Source: Lederbergia panacisoli (lineage in GTDB: Bacteria; Bacillota; Bacilli; Bacillales; Bacillaceae_C). Taken from it: a DNA stretch of 64,000 bases. The notes beneath the pieces are model-generated. The model did no database searches. It had not been told where the DNA came from and saw only the letters and a list, made by a program, of their open reading frames with translations. The translations under genes were made by a program, and so were the position numbers. The DNA lies in NCBI RefSeq assembly GCF_024626525.1, contig NZ_JANJGU010000007.1, positions 62,001 to 126,000 of the forward strand. Reading direction: 5' to 3'. Of the stretch, positions 1 through 8,551 are shown one piece after another. Numbering within the stretch: position 1 is the stretch's first letter; each line of letters starts with the position of its first letter.

Positions 1-120
1 CATCGTAAACAACATTCCGTGCATGCTGCTTACTTTTTTTCTAACAATAAAAGCTGAAATACCAGTACCAGCCGAAATGGCAAACAAAAGAAAACACAGT
101 AGTATTAAGGAATTAGACAT
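1..120 (-). CDS. Partial small membrane protein (N-terminus only)
   Basis: The first 40 codons of a gene that runs off the left edge of the window. It starts at ATG (118-120, read on the minus strand) a few bases after a GGAG-type ribosome binding site. The visible part begins with a hydrophobic segment of about 20 residues followed by a basic stretch (VRKK), then a second hydrophobic beginning (MHGMLFTM). This is the layout of a small multi-pass membrane protein with the N-terminus outside. I cannot name the family; the function is unknown. Confidence 0.5.
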   Translation of the reverse strand, partial: MSNSLILLCFLLFAISAGTGISAFIVRKKVSSMHGMLFTM

Positions 121-253
121 CCGTATCATCTCCGGCGTTTTTGTACAAGTATATGATTCGCCGGACTGAATCTGCACAATAAATTAATTAGAATAGACGC
201 TTTTTTATTTAATCCAGTCATAAGGTGTATATGAGGTTAAAAAGTATAATAGG

Positions 254-1102
254 TTATACATTCTGTACGTTAGTTAAAGATCGCAAAGCGTTTTTCAAAC
301 TTTTTTCAACTAAAATTCCATCAAAGTTAATTCCTAAATGAACGATAGCTTGAGCTATTTCGGGACGCAATCCTGTTAAAATAGTCTCGACTCCAATTAA
401 TTTCAGTGAATTAGTAACTTGAAAGAGTTCGTTGGCGACCATAGTATCCATCATAGGGACTCCGGATAAATCGATGATTAAAAACTGATTTTCCAAATCG
501 GCACAACTATTTAATGTGTTTTCTTTTAATATTTTCGCACGATGGGTATCAAGATCCCCGATTAAGGGAAGGATCGCAATTTCATCAGTAAGTGACACAA
601 CAGGTACAGAATATTCTTGTATCGCTTTTTGAGCTAGTTCTAATGTTTTTCTATGATTTTCTACAAATGATATACTAAAAATATACCCGGCGTGATCGAT
701 AAGAGGATCGATAATACGGTTTACAACAATAACGTCTTCGCCCTTTATATTATATTCCTTTATGATCTCTATTGCCATATCCCAAAGCACTGTTCTCCAA
801 GACGTCAAAGTCTTTAAGGCTTCATCGAGCGAAAGTTGAAAATCTACAGCTACCGTCCCTGATACTGTTGCCCATTGTGTGATATTGTCCCACACGGATT
901 CCATATCATTTTTCTTAACAGCTTCACCTAGAAATACCAAAAACTCCGCTCGCCATTTATGTAGTTCTTTCATTTGTTCATGGTCCATAAATGAATCCAC
1001 AAAACTTTTATCGAATATTTCATTTAAACGTACAGCTGCTGGATAACTATTTTCGATAATATAATCGCCGAATAGTATGTTAAAACTCTTTTTCTCTTCC
1101 AA
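254..1102 (-). CDS. RsbR-type stressosome protein with C-terminal STAS domain
   Basis: 282 residues, the usual length of RsbR paralogs (RsbRA-RD). The N-terminal ~150 residues are the variable helical sensor half. The C-terminal ~120 residues are a STAS domain, starting near SVPVVSLTDEIAILPLIG and containing the DLSGVPMMDT segment. In that segment the Thr after Asp matches the RsbT-phosphorylated Thr of the RsbR family. RsbR proteins assemble with RsbS and RsbT into the cytoplasmic stressosome that feeds SigB activation. No rsbS/rsbT lies next to it, so it is an orphan paralog, as RsbRB-D are in Bacillus subtilis. The input it senses cannot be read from sequence. Confidence 0.8.
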   Translation of the reverse strand: MEEKKSFNILFGDYIIENSYPAAVRLNEIFDKSFVDSFMDHEQMKELHKWRAEFLVFLGEAVKKNDMESVWDNITQWATVSGTVAVDFQLSLDEALKTLTSWRTVLWDMAIEIIKEYNIKGEDVIVVNRIIDPLIDHAGYIFSISFVENHRKTLELAQKAIQEYSVPVVSLTDEIAILPLIGDLDTHRAKILKENTLNSCADLENQFLIIDLSGVPMMDTMVANELFQVTNSLKLIGVETILTGLRPEIAQAIVHLGINFDGILVEKSLKNALRSLTNVQNV

Positions 1103-1257
1103 GGTTCAGACCTCCCACCCTTTTAAAATAAATGTATCATATTAATTGAAAATAATAGAGGTACTTTTGTAGCTGCCAATAGCATCATTTCTTATTACTG
1201 GTGGTTATCTCGACTTTTTTGGCTACCATTTTAGATTATTAGTATTCACTCTTACAA

Positions 1258-1296
1258 AAAAACAGCCCTGTAACAAATCACAGGACTGCATATTTT
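1258..1296 (-). terminator. Intrinsic terminator after aldo/keto reductase
   Basis: On the minus strand CAGTCCTGT and ACAGGGCTG pair around an 8-base loop and are followed by seven T residues. It lies just downstream of the aldo/keto reductase gene. Confidence 0.8.
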
Positions 1297-1317
1297 TATT
1301 TTCAATAGATACTTTTA

Positions 1318-2238
1318 TTATATCGTCACTGCACTTGGATGATCATCTTTTACAATATCAAGCGACGCTGCTCTAGCATTTATTTCAACTTGCTCAGGGC
1401 TCTTACAGCCAGGGATAACCGTTGTAACTGCTGGATGTTGTAGGCACCATGCCAAAGCCCATTCAGCCATGTTGACTCCTTCAGGCACCTCGTTTTGTTG
1501 AATTTCTTCAACAAGGCGAAGCTTTTCATCCACTTCTTCGCGATTGCGACCTTTTCTTACATTGTCACTAAAAACAGTCCCTGGCTTGTATTTACCACTT
1601 AGAAATCCGCTGGCCAAAGGAACACGAGCTAGCACGCCTAAGTCTTGCTCAATACAAGAAGGAAATACTTCCTTTTCAGGAACTTGGTCAATTCTGTTAT
1701 ACACAACTTGAATTGCTTTCGCATTAAGCTCAGTTGCTTTTGATGTTTGATAGATATTCGCATTGCTGCCAATCGAAATCCCTAAGTTTCTAATCTTCCC
1801 AGCCTGTACTTGCTTGTCCAACATCGTCCACAATTCATCATTATCAAAATCTTCATCTGATCCAGAATGGAATTGATAAAGATCAATGTAATCAGTCTGT
1901 AAAGCCTTAAGAGATTCTTCTAATTGTACGCGAACCGCATCCACACTCCACGCATTTTCCCAATGGTCATGCCATTTGTGGCCAAACTTGGAAGCGACTA
2001 CCCAATCTTCGCGTCGGTCACGTTTAAGGAAATCGCCAATAAAACGCTCAGACATATGATGAGGGCCATAACATTCAGCCGTATCAATCAAGTTAATGCC
2101 TAACTCTTTAGCACGTGTCAGAATGGCATCTGCTTCATCTTGATTAAAATCCTTACCCCAGTCACCACCGAATTGCCAAGTACCTACTCCAACAACAGAA
2201 ACATTTAGATCTGTTTTTCCTAAGCGCCTATACTTCAT
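1318..2238 (-). CDS. Aldo/keto reductase (AKR, YccK/Tas-like)
   Basis: 306-residue NADPH-dependent oxidoreductase of the aldo/keto reductase superfamily, a cytosolic TIM barrel. The N-terminus MKYRRLGKTDLNVSVVGVGTW is typical. The catalytic tetrad can be seen: Asp in LIDTAECYG, the Tyr of the same motif, Lys in VVASKFG and His in YQFHSG. The C-terminal part carries the NADPH-binding segment (IPGCKSPEQVEIN). It resembles the general-stress type (B. subtilis YccK/IolS class), which reduces carbonyl compounds; the true substrate is unknown. It stands alone with its own terminator. Confidence 0.9.
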   Translation of the reverse strand: MKYRRLGKTDLNVSVVGVGTWQFGGDWGKDFNQDEADAILTRAKELGINLIDTAECYGPHHMSERFIGDFLKRDRREDWVVASKFGHKWHDHWENAWSVDAVRVQLEESLKALQTDYIDLYQFHSGSDEDFDNDELWTMLDKQVQAGKIRNLGISIGSNANIYQTSKATELNAKAIQVVYNRIDQVPEKEVFPSCIEQDLGVLARVPLASGFLSGKYKPGTVFSDNVRKGRNREEVDEKLRLVEEIQQNEVPEGVNMAEWALAWCLQHPAVTTVIPGCKSPEQVEINARAASLDIVKDDHPSAVTI

Positions 2239-2332
2239 AAAATGACACTCCTAGACTCATATTTTGGTAATGCTTTCATACTTCATTTATACCATATTAT
2301 CAGGTCTTTTCACTAGTTTTAGATATTGACAT

Positions 2333-3322
2333 TTAATTTTCCACTTGACTAAAGCTTGCTTCATAAAGTCGTTTCGTCTCCGAAAAGCGTTCGAATGAGT
2401 CTTTCGTTCCCATGACGACTGAAATTAGCCGAATATCATTTCTTTCTACCGTCCCAGTAAAACAATATCCCGCTTCATCTGTAAAACCTGTTTTAAGTCC
2501 GTCCACTCCCTCGAAACGAACGTGTACATTGTTTCCTTGCAGCATTCCATTTGTATTTATGTAGGTTTGACCGCCAAATGTAAAATTTGGTAATGATGAT
2601 ATTTCAAGGATTTCAGGAAATTGTGTAATCAACGCTTTCGTTAAAATCGTTAAATCCCTTGCCGACAATTCATTTGCATCTTGTCGACCGCCAGTTGAGT
2701 AAAATTCACCAAGATCTTCATTGTTTAAGCCCGTACTGTTTACAAACGTTGAATTTTTCAATCCAAGTTCTTTTGCTTTTTCATTCATTTTTTGAACAAA
2801 GTTCTTCTCACTGCCTGAAACAACCTCTGCTAAAGCAATCGTTGCACCGTTCGCAGATTGAATGGCCATCGCATTATACAAATCACGAATTGTATAATGT
2901 TGGTCTTTTTTTAAATATACAGAAGCAAAACCTGGTGTATTGGAAATGGTATATGCATAATCACTGACTTTCACCGATTGATTCCAGTCAAGTTTATCTT
3001 CCTTCATGGCCTCTAACACTAAATACTCCGTCATCATTTTCGACATACTCGCAGCAGGAAAAGGTTCGTCGCTATTTTTTTCAAAAAGTATATTTCCATC
3101 CCGGGTATCAATCAACATTGCTGATTCTGCATTAATATCGATTTCCTTTAACGGATGAATGACTTTTATTGTAAATTCCTTTGGATTAACCTCATGCTGC
3201 TGTAACGGTAAAAGACTGACAGGCAACTGCGTATTTGATTCTTTTGCAAATTTTATAAATATGGCGATTACAATTATGATAATAAGCAAGATTAATATCA
3301 TAATTTTTTTAGATAGCTTCAT
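2333..3322 (-). CDS. D-alanyl-D-alanine carboxypeptidase (low-molecular-weight PBP, DacA/DacF family)
   Basis: A 329-residue membrane-anchored serine peptidase (S11) that trims the terminal D-Ala of peptidoglycan stem peptides. I chose the ATG at 3320-3322 because GGAGGAATT lies directly upstream; a longer reading frame starting at 3400 has no such site. The N-terminal hydrophobic helix (residues ~5-24) is a signal anchor. The three active-site motifs are present: SxxK (SMSK), SxN (SAN) and KTG (KTGFTDEAGYC). The protein ends soon after the catalytic domain, so the second beta-rich domain and C-terminal amphipathic anchor of PBP5 are missing. It is therefore anchored at the N-terminus instead. 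Confidence 0.9.
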   Translation of the reverse strand: MKLSKKIMILILLIIIIVIAIFIKFAKESNTQLPVSLLPLQQHEVNPKEFTIKVIHPLKEIDINAESAMLIDTRDGNILFEKNSDEPFPAASMSKMMTEYLVLEAMKEDKLDWNQSVKVSDYAYTISNTPGFASVYLKKDQHYTIRDLYNAMAIQSANGATIALAEVVSGSEKNFVQKMNEKAKELGLKNSTFVNSTGLNNEDLGEFYSTGGRQDANELSARDLTILTKALITQFPEILEISSLPNFTFGGQTYINTNGMLQGNNVHVRFEGVDGLKTGFTDEAGYCFTGTVERNDIRLISVVMGTKDSFERFSETKRLYEASFSQVEN

Positions 3323-3424
3323 AATTCCTCCAACATACAGATTATTATATTTAATATAGCAAAGATTTCTTTGATTAGAATGAATCTTTTTAAAAACCAT
3401 TCCGTATTAATAGGAAAATGATAT

Positions 3425-4186
3425 GTGATGGTGTTGAATATGAGCACGGGTACCATTATTTTTATTATCGCTATGGGCTGGGCGTTGATCATCTATGGTG
3501 GTTTAACGTATTTGATCGTAAAGAAAAAAGAATACAGTCTCATTTCAGGGTTCTTAAATCGACCGAAAGAAGAACAGGAATATTTGATTCATAACGGATA
3601 TATTGAGGCGCTTGGGAAGATTTTTAAAATAACGTTCTATTTGTTTGCAGCCACGTTCTTAGCTGGTCTGCTTCCTATCCCATATGGCTTTGAAATTGGA
3701 ATTGCAATCTTTATAATCGTTTTGCTTGGCGGAATCATTTGGGTGCAAAAATTTGAAGTTCCTCATAAACGTAAAAAAATGTACTGGATTACTGGTGGAA
3801 TCATGGCTGTTACTATCGCATTAATCGGCGGGCTTACCATTGCTGGCATGGGCGACAATGAGGTTAAAGTTAATCATGAGTCTTTGGAGATTTCCGGGAT
3901 GTATGGGGTCAAATGGCCTGTTGAAGATATAATGTCTGTTGAACTATTGGATGAACTGCCAGAAGTGATTATGAAGTCAAATGGCTTTGCGTCAGCTGGT
4001 CAATTAAAAGGGCATTTTCAATTGGAAGAGCCGTATGGTAGTGGCTTATTATTTGTGAATGGAAAAAATTCACCTTATCTTTATGTAGCAACCAAGAAAG
4101 ACTTCTTGATTTTAAATCGGAAAAATAGTGAAGACACGATAAATATTTATGAGTCCTTACTTAAAATATTGGAAAGTAACAATTAG
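3425..4186 (+). CDS. Membrane protein with DUF3784-like N-terminus and PH-like C-terminal domain
   Basis: About 250 residues. There are three or four predicted membrane helices in the first ~145 residues (IIFIIAMGWALIIYGGLTYL, IFKITFYLFAATFLAGLL, IAIFIIVLLGGIIW, WITGGIMAVTIALIGG). A soluble C-terminal half of about 105 residues follows and looks like a bacterial PH-type domain (YGVKWPVEDIMSVELL ... LYVATKKDFLILN). The start is uncertain between GTG 3425, ATG 3428 and ATG 3440; an AGGA motif at 3412-3415 favours the first two. It is divergent from the carboxypeptidase and convergent with the FMN reductase. Function unknown. Confidence 0.7.
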   Translation: MMVLNMSTGTIIFIIAMGWALIIYGGLTYLIVKKKEYSLISGFLNRPKEEQEYLIHNGYIEALGKIFKITFYLFAATFLAGLLPIPYGFEIGIAIFIIVLLGGIIWVQKFEVPHKRKKMYWITGGIMAVTIALIGGLTIAGMGDNEVKVNHESLEISGMYGVKWPVEDIMSVELLDELPEVIMKSNGFASAGQLKGHFQLEEPYGSGLLFVNGKNSPYLYVATKKDFLILNRKNSEDTINIYESLLKILESNN

Positions 4187-4189
4187 TGT

Positions 4190-4231
4190 AAAAAGGAAAG
4201 CTCCTTTTAGGAAAAGCTTTCCTTTTTATAT
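4190..4231. terminator. Bidirectional intrinsic terminator
   Basis: AAAAAGGAAAGCT pairs with AGCTTTCCTTTTT. The T-run on one side and A-run on the other suit both converging genes (membrane protein and FMN reductase). Confidence 0.8.
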
Positions 4232-4243
4232 TCAAAAAATATC

Positions 4244-4792
4244 TTATCTCAAAGTCTTTAATGCACCGCTCCAAGCTACCACTTCACCAAGCATTGTATT
4301 TACATTTTCAAGGTGCAATTCAGCTGGATTGAATTCGCTGAAGTTCACAAAGTCTGTAAATAAGGATAGTGTTGGATGTGTACGCACATCAGCAATTTTC
4401 AATTCTCCACAAATTCCACGTAGGTGTTCAGCTGCACGAGCACCACCTGTTGAACCATAGCTTACGATTCCTGCAGCTTTGTTATACCAAACATCGCGGG
4501 CAGAATCTAAAGCATTTTTCAATGCGCCTGTAATGCTATGATTGTATTCTTGAACGATGAACACGAACCCATCTAAACTAGCGAGCTTTTGGTTCCAAGC
4601 TTGTAGTCCTGGTTCATCACCAGTCCCCTCGCCTAAAAACGGTAATTTGAACTCGGAAATATCTACAATCTCATAATTAGCATCTTCACGCTTGTCCGCA
4701 ATCCCTTTTACCCATTCCCCAACCTGTGGGCTGGCGCGTCCTTGGCGTGTACTTCCTAAAATAATTCCAATGTTTAATTTTTCTTGTGTCAT
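4244..4792 (-). CDS. NADPH-dependent FMN reductase (flavodoxin-like)
   Basis: 182-residue flavodoxin-fold oxidoreductase of the NADPH-dependent FMN reductase/azoreductase type. Motifs are the N-terminal phosphate loop GSTRQGR, the segment VFIVQEYNHSITGALKNALD and the flavin-contacting YGSTGGARAAEHLR. The start is the ATG at 4790-4792, which follows AAGGAGG with 8 bases between; the longer in-frame start at 4834 lacks a binding site. Such enzymes reduce quinones, azo dyes or flavins in the cytosol. The promoter is a perfect SigA consensus blocked by a palindrome resembling the YodB/CatR (DUF24 MarR) operator. This suggests induction by quinones or other electrophiles. Confidence 0.88.
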   Translation of the reverse strand: MTQEKLNIGIILGSTRQGRASPQVGEWVKGIADKREDANYEIVDISEFKLPFLGEGTGDEPGLQAWNQKLASLDGFVFIVQEYNHSITGALKNALDSARDVWYNKAAGIVSYGSTGGARAAEHLRGICGELKIADVRTHPTLSLFTDFVNFSEFNPAELHLENVNTMLGEVVAWSGALKTLR

Positions 4793-4873
4793 GTATTTTT
4801 CCTCCTTGATGACTTGTCTATTAAATACAATCATTCATAAAGTCCTAAAAAATGGTATAAAACTACTAGTTAG

Positions 4874-4890
4874 TTACTTTATGTAAGTAA
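4874..4890. promoter_or_regulatory. Palindromic operator, YodB/CatR-like
   Basis: TTACTT-5 bp-AAGTAA is a perfect inverted repeat that touches the -10 hexamer of the FMN reductase promoter. It also contains TTAC-N5-GTAA, the core recalled for CatR/YodB-type thiol-based repressors that control azoreductase and quinone-detoxification genes. The repressor itself is not in the window. Confidence 0.6.
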
Positions 4891-4918
4891 TTATATTTAT
4901 ATAATCAAAGAATGTCAA
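4890..4918 (-). promoter_or_regulatory. Perfect SigA promoter of the FMN reductase gene
   Basis: On the minus strand TTGACA (4918-4913) and TATAAT (4895-4890) are separated by exactly 17 bases. The match to both hexamers is exact, which makes a strong promoter that would need repression. Confidence 0.85.
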
Positions 4919-5034
4919 GTTCATAGAAAGGAAGTTGTTTATGTGGAAAACTCTAATTATGACAGCGGCTCATACTTTCTTAAATTTATAGGCACTACGT
5001 TAGTTTCTATCGAGACGGCAATGATGATTTTCAC

Positions 5035-5280
5035 TTGGTCGTGGTGAATGATTTCACTCGGACAATTAGCGCGATTTCCCTATGAGTACGGGTACGTTGA
5101 GTGATTCATTGTAACCCCATGGTTCACTTTTTATACTTTATGGTCACGATGGACGCTTCATCGTAACCTCGGACGCTACTTTTTTTGACTTATGGTCACA
5201 ATGGACGTTCCATCATGACCTTGGACACCACTTTTTTTGACTTATAGTCACGATGAACGCACCATTCTACCACTAGCCCC
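5035..5280. repeat. Degenerate 52-bp tandem repeat in a gene-free interval
   Basis: The interval 4919-5345 holds no convincing gene. Within it, blocks beginning TATGGTCACG/A recur at 5139, 5191 and 5243, exactly 52 bp apart. A more diverged partial block lies before 5139. Each unit contains GTCAC(A/G)ATG(G/A)ACG and a T-run followed by GACT. A 16-codon open frame at about 4940 follows a weak binding site but looks like a leftover. Confidence 0.7.
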
Positions 5281-5345
5281 ACTATTTCTGCTCTAAAGGT
5301 ATGATGATAGTTTTATTTTAAAATCCATATTCACAATTGGATCAA

Positions 5346-6329
5346 TTAATTGTTCAAAAACACTTTCCCTCTCTTTTTAGCATAGGATTGAGCGGCATGT
5401 ACGGCTTCATTTACATGCATTAAGTCATATTGGATGGAGGGTGGCATGCCTTTCAATCTTTTCTCGCTAAACAAGGAAATTAACTGTTCAAACGTTTCTT
5501 GCCATGTTTTCACGGATACTTGTTGGTTCCAATGGCGTAAATGGAAGATCTTTACGGTTGCCTTATCGGCTATTATTTTCCAATCGATAGGTTTACCCGA
5601 TAAAAGACCGATTGATAAAAAAGTACCGTTCGCTTTAAGGCAAAACGCCATTTCGGTCCCGCATGAACCTCCAATCGAGTCGATAGCGGCCGTGACTCCT
5701 TTTCCATTCGTTATTTCCCGAACTTCATTAACAAGGGATGCTTCAGATGAATTAATAACGTATGAAGCACCAAATTCAAGTAATTCTCGCGTATGGATGT
5801 CATTTCTTACAACCGCGATTAGCTCGAACCCAAGAATATTAGAAAGCTGGGCAAAAATACGGCCAATCGAGGATCCGCATGCATTAACTAGTAATACATC
5901 ACTAGGTTGCAACTGTAATATCTGTGTACAAACAACCCAGGCAGTCACTGGATTTATGTATAACTGGGCCGCTGTAAAATTGTCTATTGTATCCGGTATG
6001 GGAATCGCCAATTCCGCGGATGCAAGGACATAGTCCTGCCACGTACCTTCCCCGCGAAGCGGCAAAACATGTTTGCCAAGTAATTCTTTTGATACTAATG
6101 GGCCGACCTTTTCCACAATTCCAACACCTTCGTAGCCTGGAATCGTCGGCAGTGATATACGATGAGAATAGGATCCATAAATGGGGATGATATCTGATGG
6201 ATTGATTGGGCGAGTAATCATGCGAACAAGAATTTCTCCGGCACCCGGGGAATGAATATGTCTATTTTCAATTGTTAAAACATCGTCCGGATTACCAAAT
6301 TCGTAATATTTAGCACATTTTGCTTCCAT
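5346..6329 (-). CDS. Zinc-free MDR alcohol dehydrogenase/quinone reductase-like oxidoreductase
   Basis: 327 residues of the medium-chain dehydrogenase/reductase superfamily, closest in layout to the 2-enoyl thioester reductase/quinone oxidoreductase branch. Residues 1-115 form the GroES-like substrate domain (INPSDIIPIYGSY, PGYEGVGIVEKVG). Residues ~135-260 form the Rossmann domain, where the nucleotide loop reads NACGSSIGRIFAQLSN. The Cys/His zinc ligands of alcohol dehydrogenases are absent, so it is a zinc-independent NADPH enzyme. Substrate unknown. It is divergently transcribed from the EamA transporter. Confidence 0.85.
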   Translation of the reverse strand: MEAKCAKYYEFGNPDDVLTIENRHIHSPGAGEILVRMITRPINPSDIIPIYGSYSHRISLPTIPGYEGVGIVEKVGPLVSKELLGKHVLPLRGEGTWQDYVLASAELAIPIPDTIDNFTAAQLYINPVTAWVVCTQILQLQPSDVLLVNACGSSIGRIFAQLSNILGFELIAVVRNDIHTRELLEFGASYVINSSEASLVNEVREITNGKGVTAAIDSIGGSCGTEMAFCLKANGTFLSIGLLSGKPIDWKIIADKATVKIFHLRHWNQQVSVKTWQETFEQLISLFSEKRLKGMPPSIQYDLMHVNEAVHAAQSYAKKRGKVFLNN

Positions 6330-6359
6330 TCCAAAGACTCCTTTTGCTTATATGTTCCA

Positions 6360-6388
6360 TTGACATGATGTACCGCCGCTTTTATACT
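6360..6388 (+). promoter_or_regulatory. SigA-type promoter of the EamA transporter
   Basis: TTGACA (6360-6365) and TATACT (6383-6388) with a 17-base spacer. Transcription would begin near 6395, giving a leader of about 120 nt before the start codon. Confidence 0.65.
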
Positions 6389-6449
6389 TATATCGTAACT
6401 CAAATACTAAAAATGTTCTTGTGGACTTTTCTAGAGATTCTCTATTTTC

Positions 6450-6486
6450 GCCACACAGCCGTTTAAAATAGGCTGGGTGGCTTTTC
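6450..6486 (+). terminator. Leader terminator (possible attenuator) upstream of EamA transporter
   Basis: GCCACaCAGCC (6450-6460) pairs with GGCTGgGTGGC (6471-6481) and is followed by TTTTCT. It lies between the predicted promoter and the transporter start codon, so it would stop transcription unless some signal overrides it. Confidence 0.6.
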
Positions 6487-6512
6487 TATGTATAGGAAAG
6501 GAATGAATTACT

Positions 6513-7403
6513 TTGAAAACTTGGCACTATGCCTTAATTGTCTTTTTAGGCGGATGTTCTTACGGGATATTGTCTACCTTTGTAAAGCTTGCTTATGCGG
6601 CCGGTTTCACGGTTACGGAAGTAATTGGGGGACAATACCTTTTTGGGGCAATCCTTATTTGGATTATTTTCCTCTTTTCTAAAAAACAAAAAATGTCCCC
6701 ACGACAAATTGGGAAACTCTTATTATCGGGACTTCCTTTCGGTTTAACTGGGGTATTTTATTACCAAGCATTACAAACATTGGACGCCTCTTTGGCGATC
6801 ATTTTCCTTTTTCAATTCGTATGGATTGGAACATTTATTGAATGGACTTTGTTTAGAAAAAAACCTACCACAAATAAAATTATTTCCATTATCATCTTAA
6901 TTATCGGTTCCGTTCTTGCGGCAGGGATTATCGTTGAAAAAGGAATTAACATTACGTGGCAAGGTTCGGTTTGGGGCATACTTTCTGCTATAACTTTTAC
7001 CACTTCCATTTTTCTAACTGGTTCAGTTGAAAAAAACTTACCACCTATTCAAAGAAGTACGCTTATAGCTACTGGCGCTTTAATTACGGTTAGTGTTATA
7101 TTTCCACCTATGTTTTTAGCTAATATTCCGGTCGTTGTGGGGGTTGCCCCGTATGGTTTATTGCTTGGATTATTCGGTGTGGCCTTGCCGCCGCTTTTAT
7201 TTTCTATCGGAATGCCTCATGTAGGACCAAGTCTTGGAACAATTTTATCTGCTTCCGAGCTGCCAGTTGCTGTTACAATGGCTTATGTTATTTTAGCCGA
7301 ACATGTTGGTTTGTCCCAATGGCTAGGGGTTATTTTAATATTAGGCGGAATTGTATTTGGGAATGTGAAACGTACGAAAACGGATCTTGCTTATGATAAT
7401 TAA
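6513..7403 (+). CDS. EamA/DMT-family transporter (10 membrane helices)
   Basis: 296 residues in the cytoplasmic membrane, drug/metabolite transporter superfamily. Two EamA repeats are visible, each with five hydrophobic segments. The first starts at ALIVFLGGCSYGILSTFVKLAYAAG and the second at WGILSAITFTTSIFLTG. It starts at TTG 6513, following AAAGGAATG. Such proteins export or import small metabolites or amino acids; the substrate cannot be assigned. The leader carries an intrinsic terminator, which suggests attenuation control. Confidence 0.85.
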   Translation: MKTWHYALIVFLGGCSYGILSTFVKLAYAAGFTVTEVIGGQYLFGAILIWIIFLFSKKQKMSPRQIGKLLLSGLPFGLTGVFYYQALQTLDASLAIIFLFQFVWIGTFIEWTLFRKKPTTNKIISIIILIIGSVLAAGIIVEKGINITWQGSVWGILSAITFTTSIFLTGSVEKNLPPIQRSTLIATGALITVSVIFPPMFLANIPVVVGVAPYGLLLGLFGVALPPLLFSIGMPHVGPSLGTILSASELPVAVTMAYVILAEHVGLSQWLGVILILGGIVFGNVKRTKTDLAYDN

Positions 7404-7412
7404 TGTTAGTTG

Positions 7413-7443
7413 AGGAAGGGTGTTGTTCACCCTTCCCCTTTTT
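7413..7443. terminator. Intrinsic terminator between converging genes
   Basis: GGAAGGGTG (7414-7422) pairs with CACCCTTCC (7428-7436) and is followed by CCTTTTTA. It serves the EamA gene. Confidence 0.85.
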
Positions 7444-7450
7444 ATCAACT

Positions 7451-8434
7451 TCAAAGGTTCCACTTTAACACGAGCCCTAAATGTGTAAGTCCTCCTCCAA
7501 AACCATATAGCAGTAATGTATCCCCATTTTTCACTTTCCCTTTTTCAATACCAAGGTTAAGCCCCAAAGGAATCGAAGCAGATGAAGTATTTCCAAAATA
7601 TTTTACACTCGTCAATGTTTTTTCTATAGAAACATTTGATTTTTCACAAATTGATTCAATCATTCTTAAATTGGCACTGTGAGGGATGAACCAATCAATA
7701 TTATCTGTATTTAATTGTACATTGCGTAACAATATGCTAATTCCTTCCGGGACAGTCCGTGATGCCCACTTGTATACCTCCCTACCATTTTGAACGATTT
7801 TTCCAGTATCGTTTAATGGTTTTCCGTCCATCGTCTTTGAAAAAGATGTACGATAAACATGAATGCCTCCCTCACCATTTGTTCCCATATGGGCAGCCAA
7901 GAAACTAGGATTTTCATGATCATACTCGACTAGCATAGCGCCTGCCCCATCTCCGAATAAAATACAAGTCGTTCGATCCTCATAATCAGTCACTTTTGAT
8001 AAAGTTTCCGTCGCCACAACTAATATTTTTTTATGAGCTCCTGATGAAATTAAATTATTAGCTAAATGTAAAGCATACGTGAAACCCGCACATGTAGCAT
8101 TCAAGTCAAATGCTCCTGTGCATGGGATTTTGAAGTGATTCTGAATTTGGCAGGCAACACTCGGAAACGCATAATCCGAAGTGGTTGTCGCAACTATAAT
8201 ACAATCGACATCACTAACATCCTTATTATATTTTCTAATTAAATTCTCTATGGCCTTAATAGCTAAATGAGATGCAAATTCCTCATCATCTGCAATTCTC
8301 CTTTCTTTCATCCCTGTTCTCTGCACAATCCATTCATCATTTGTATCGACCATCTTTTCTAGATCGTCGTTCAGTAATCTCTTCCTAGGTACGCAGGTCC
8401 CAATGGCGGTTATCCGTGCTTTAGATTGAAGCAT
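7451..8434 (-). CDS. 3-oxoacyl-ACP synthase III (FabH family)
   Basis: About 327 residues, thiolase fold. This enzyme type condenses an acyl-CoA starter with malonyl-ACP to begin fatty-acid synthesis. The catalytic triad is visible: Cys in NATCAGFTYAL, His in IPHSANLRM and Asn in YFGNTSSASIP. The conserved DEWIVQRTGMKERRI near residue 40 is typical of FabH. The start is ATG 8432-8434 because AAGGAGTG precedes it; the upstream in-frame ATG at 8458 is less well placed. It stands alone, away from a fab cluster, and is probably a second FabH isozyme. Confidence 0.9.
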   Translation of the reverse strand: MLQSKARITAIGTCVPRKRLLNDDLEKMVDTNDEWIVQRTGMKERRIADDEEFASHLAIKAIENLIRKYNKDVSDVDCIIVATTTSDYAFPSVACQIQNHFKIPCTGAFDLNATCAGFTYALHLANNLISSGAHKKILVVATETLSKVTDYEDRTTCILFGDGAGAMLVEYDHENPSFLAAHMGTNGEGGIHVYRTSFSKTMDGKPLNDTGKIVQNGREVYKWASRTVPEGISILLRNVQLNTDNIDWFIPHSANLRMIESICEKSNVSIEKTLTSVKYFGNTSSASIPLGLNLGIEKGKVKNGDTLLLYGFGGGLTHLGLVLKWNL

Positions 8435-8489
8435 ATACTTCACTCCTTTTATCCCCATTATACCACCAAGTGCTAGTACCTGGTAATAA

Positions 8490-8529
8490 TTAATAAAAAA
8501 TAGACTATATCCATTTGGATACAGCCTAA
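8490..8529 (-). terminator. Terminator of the riboflavin operon
   Basis: Minus strand: GGCTGTATCC pairs with GGATATAGTC around AAAT, followed by TATTTTTTATT. It lies just after ribH. Confidence 0.75.
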
Positions 8530-8551
8530 ATAGCTTAGATTAAATGTAGTT

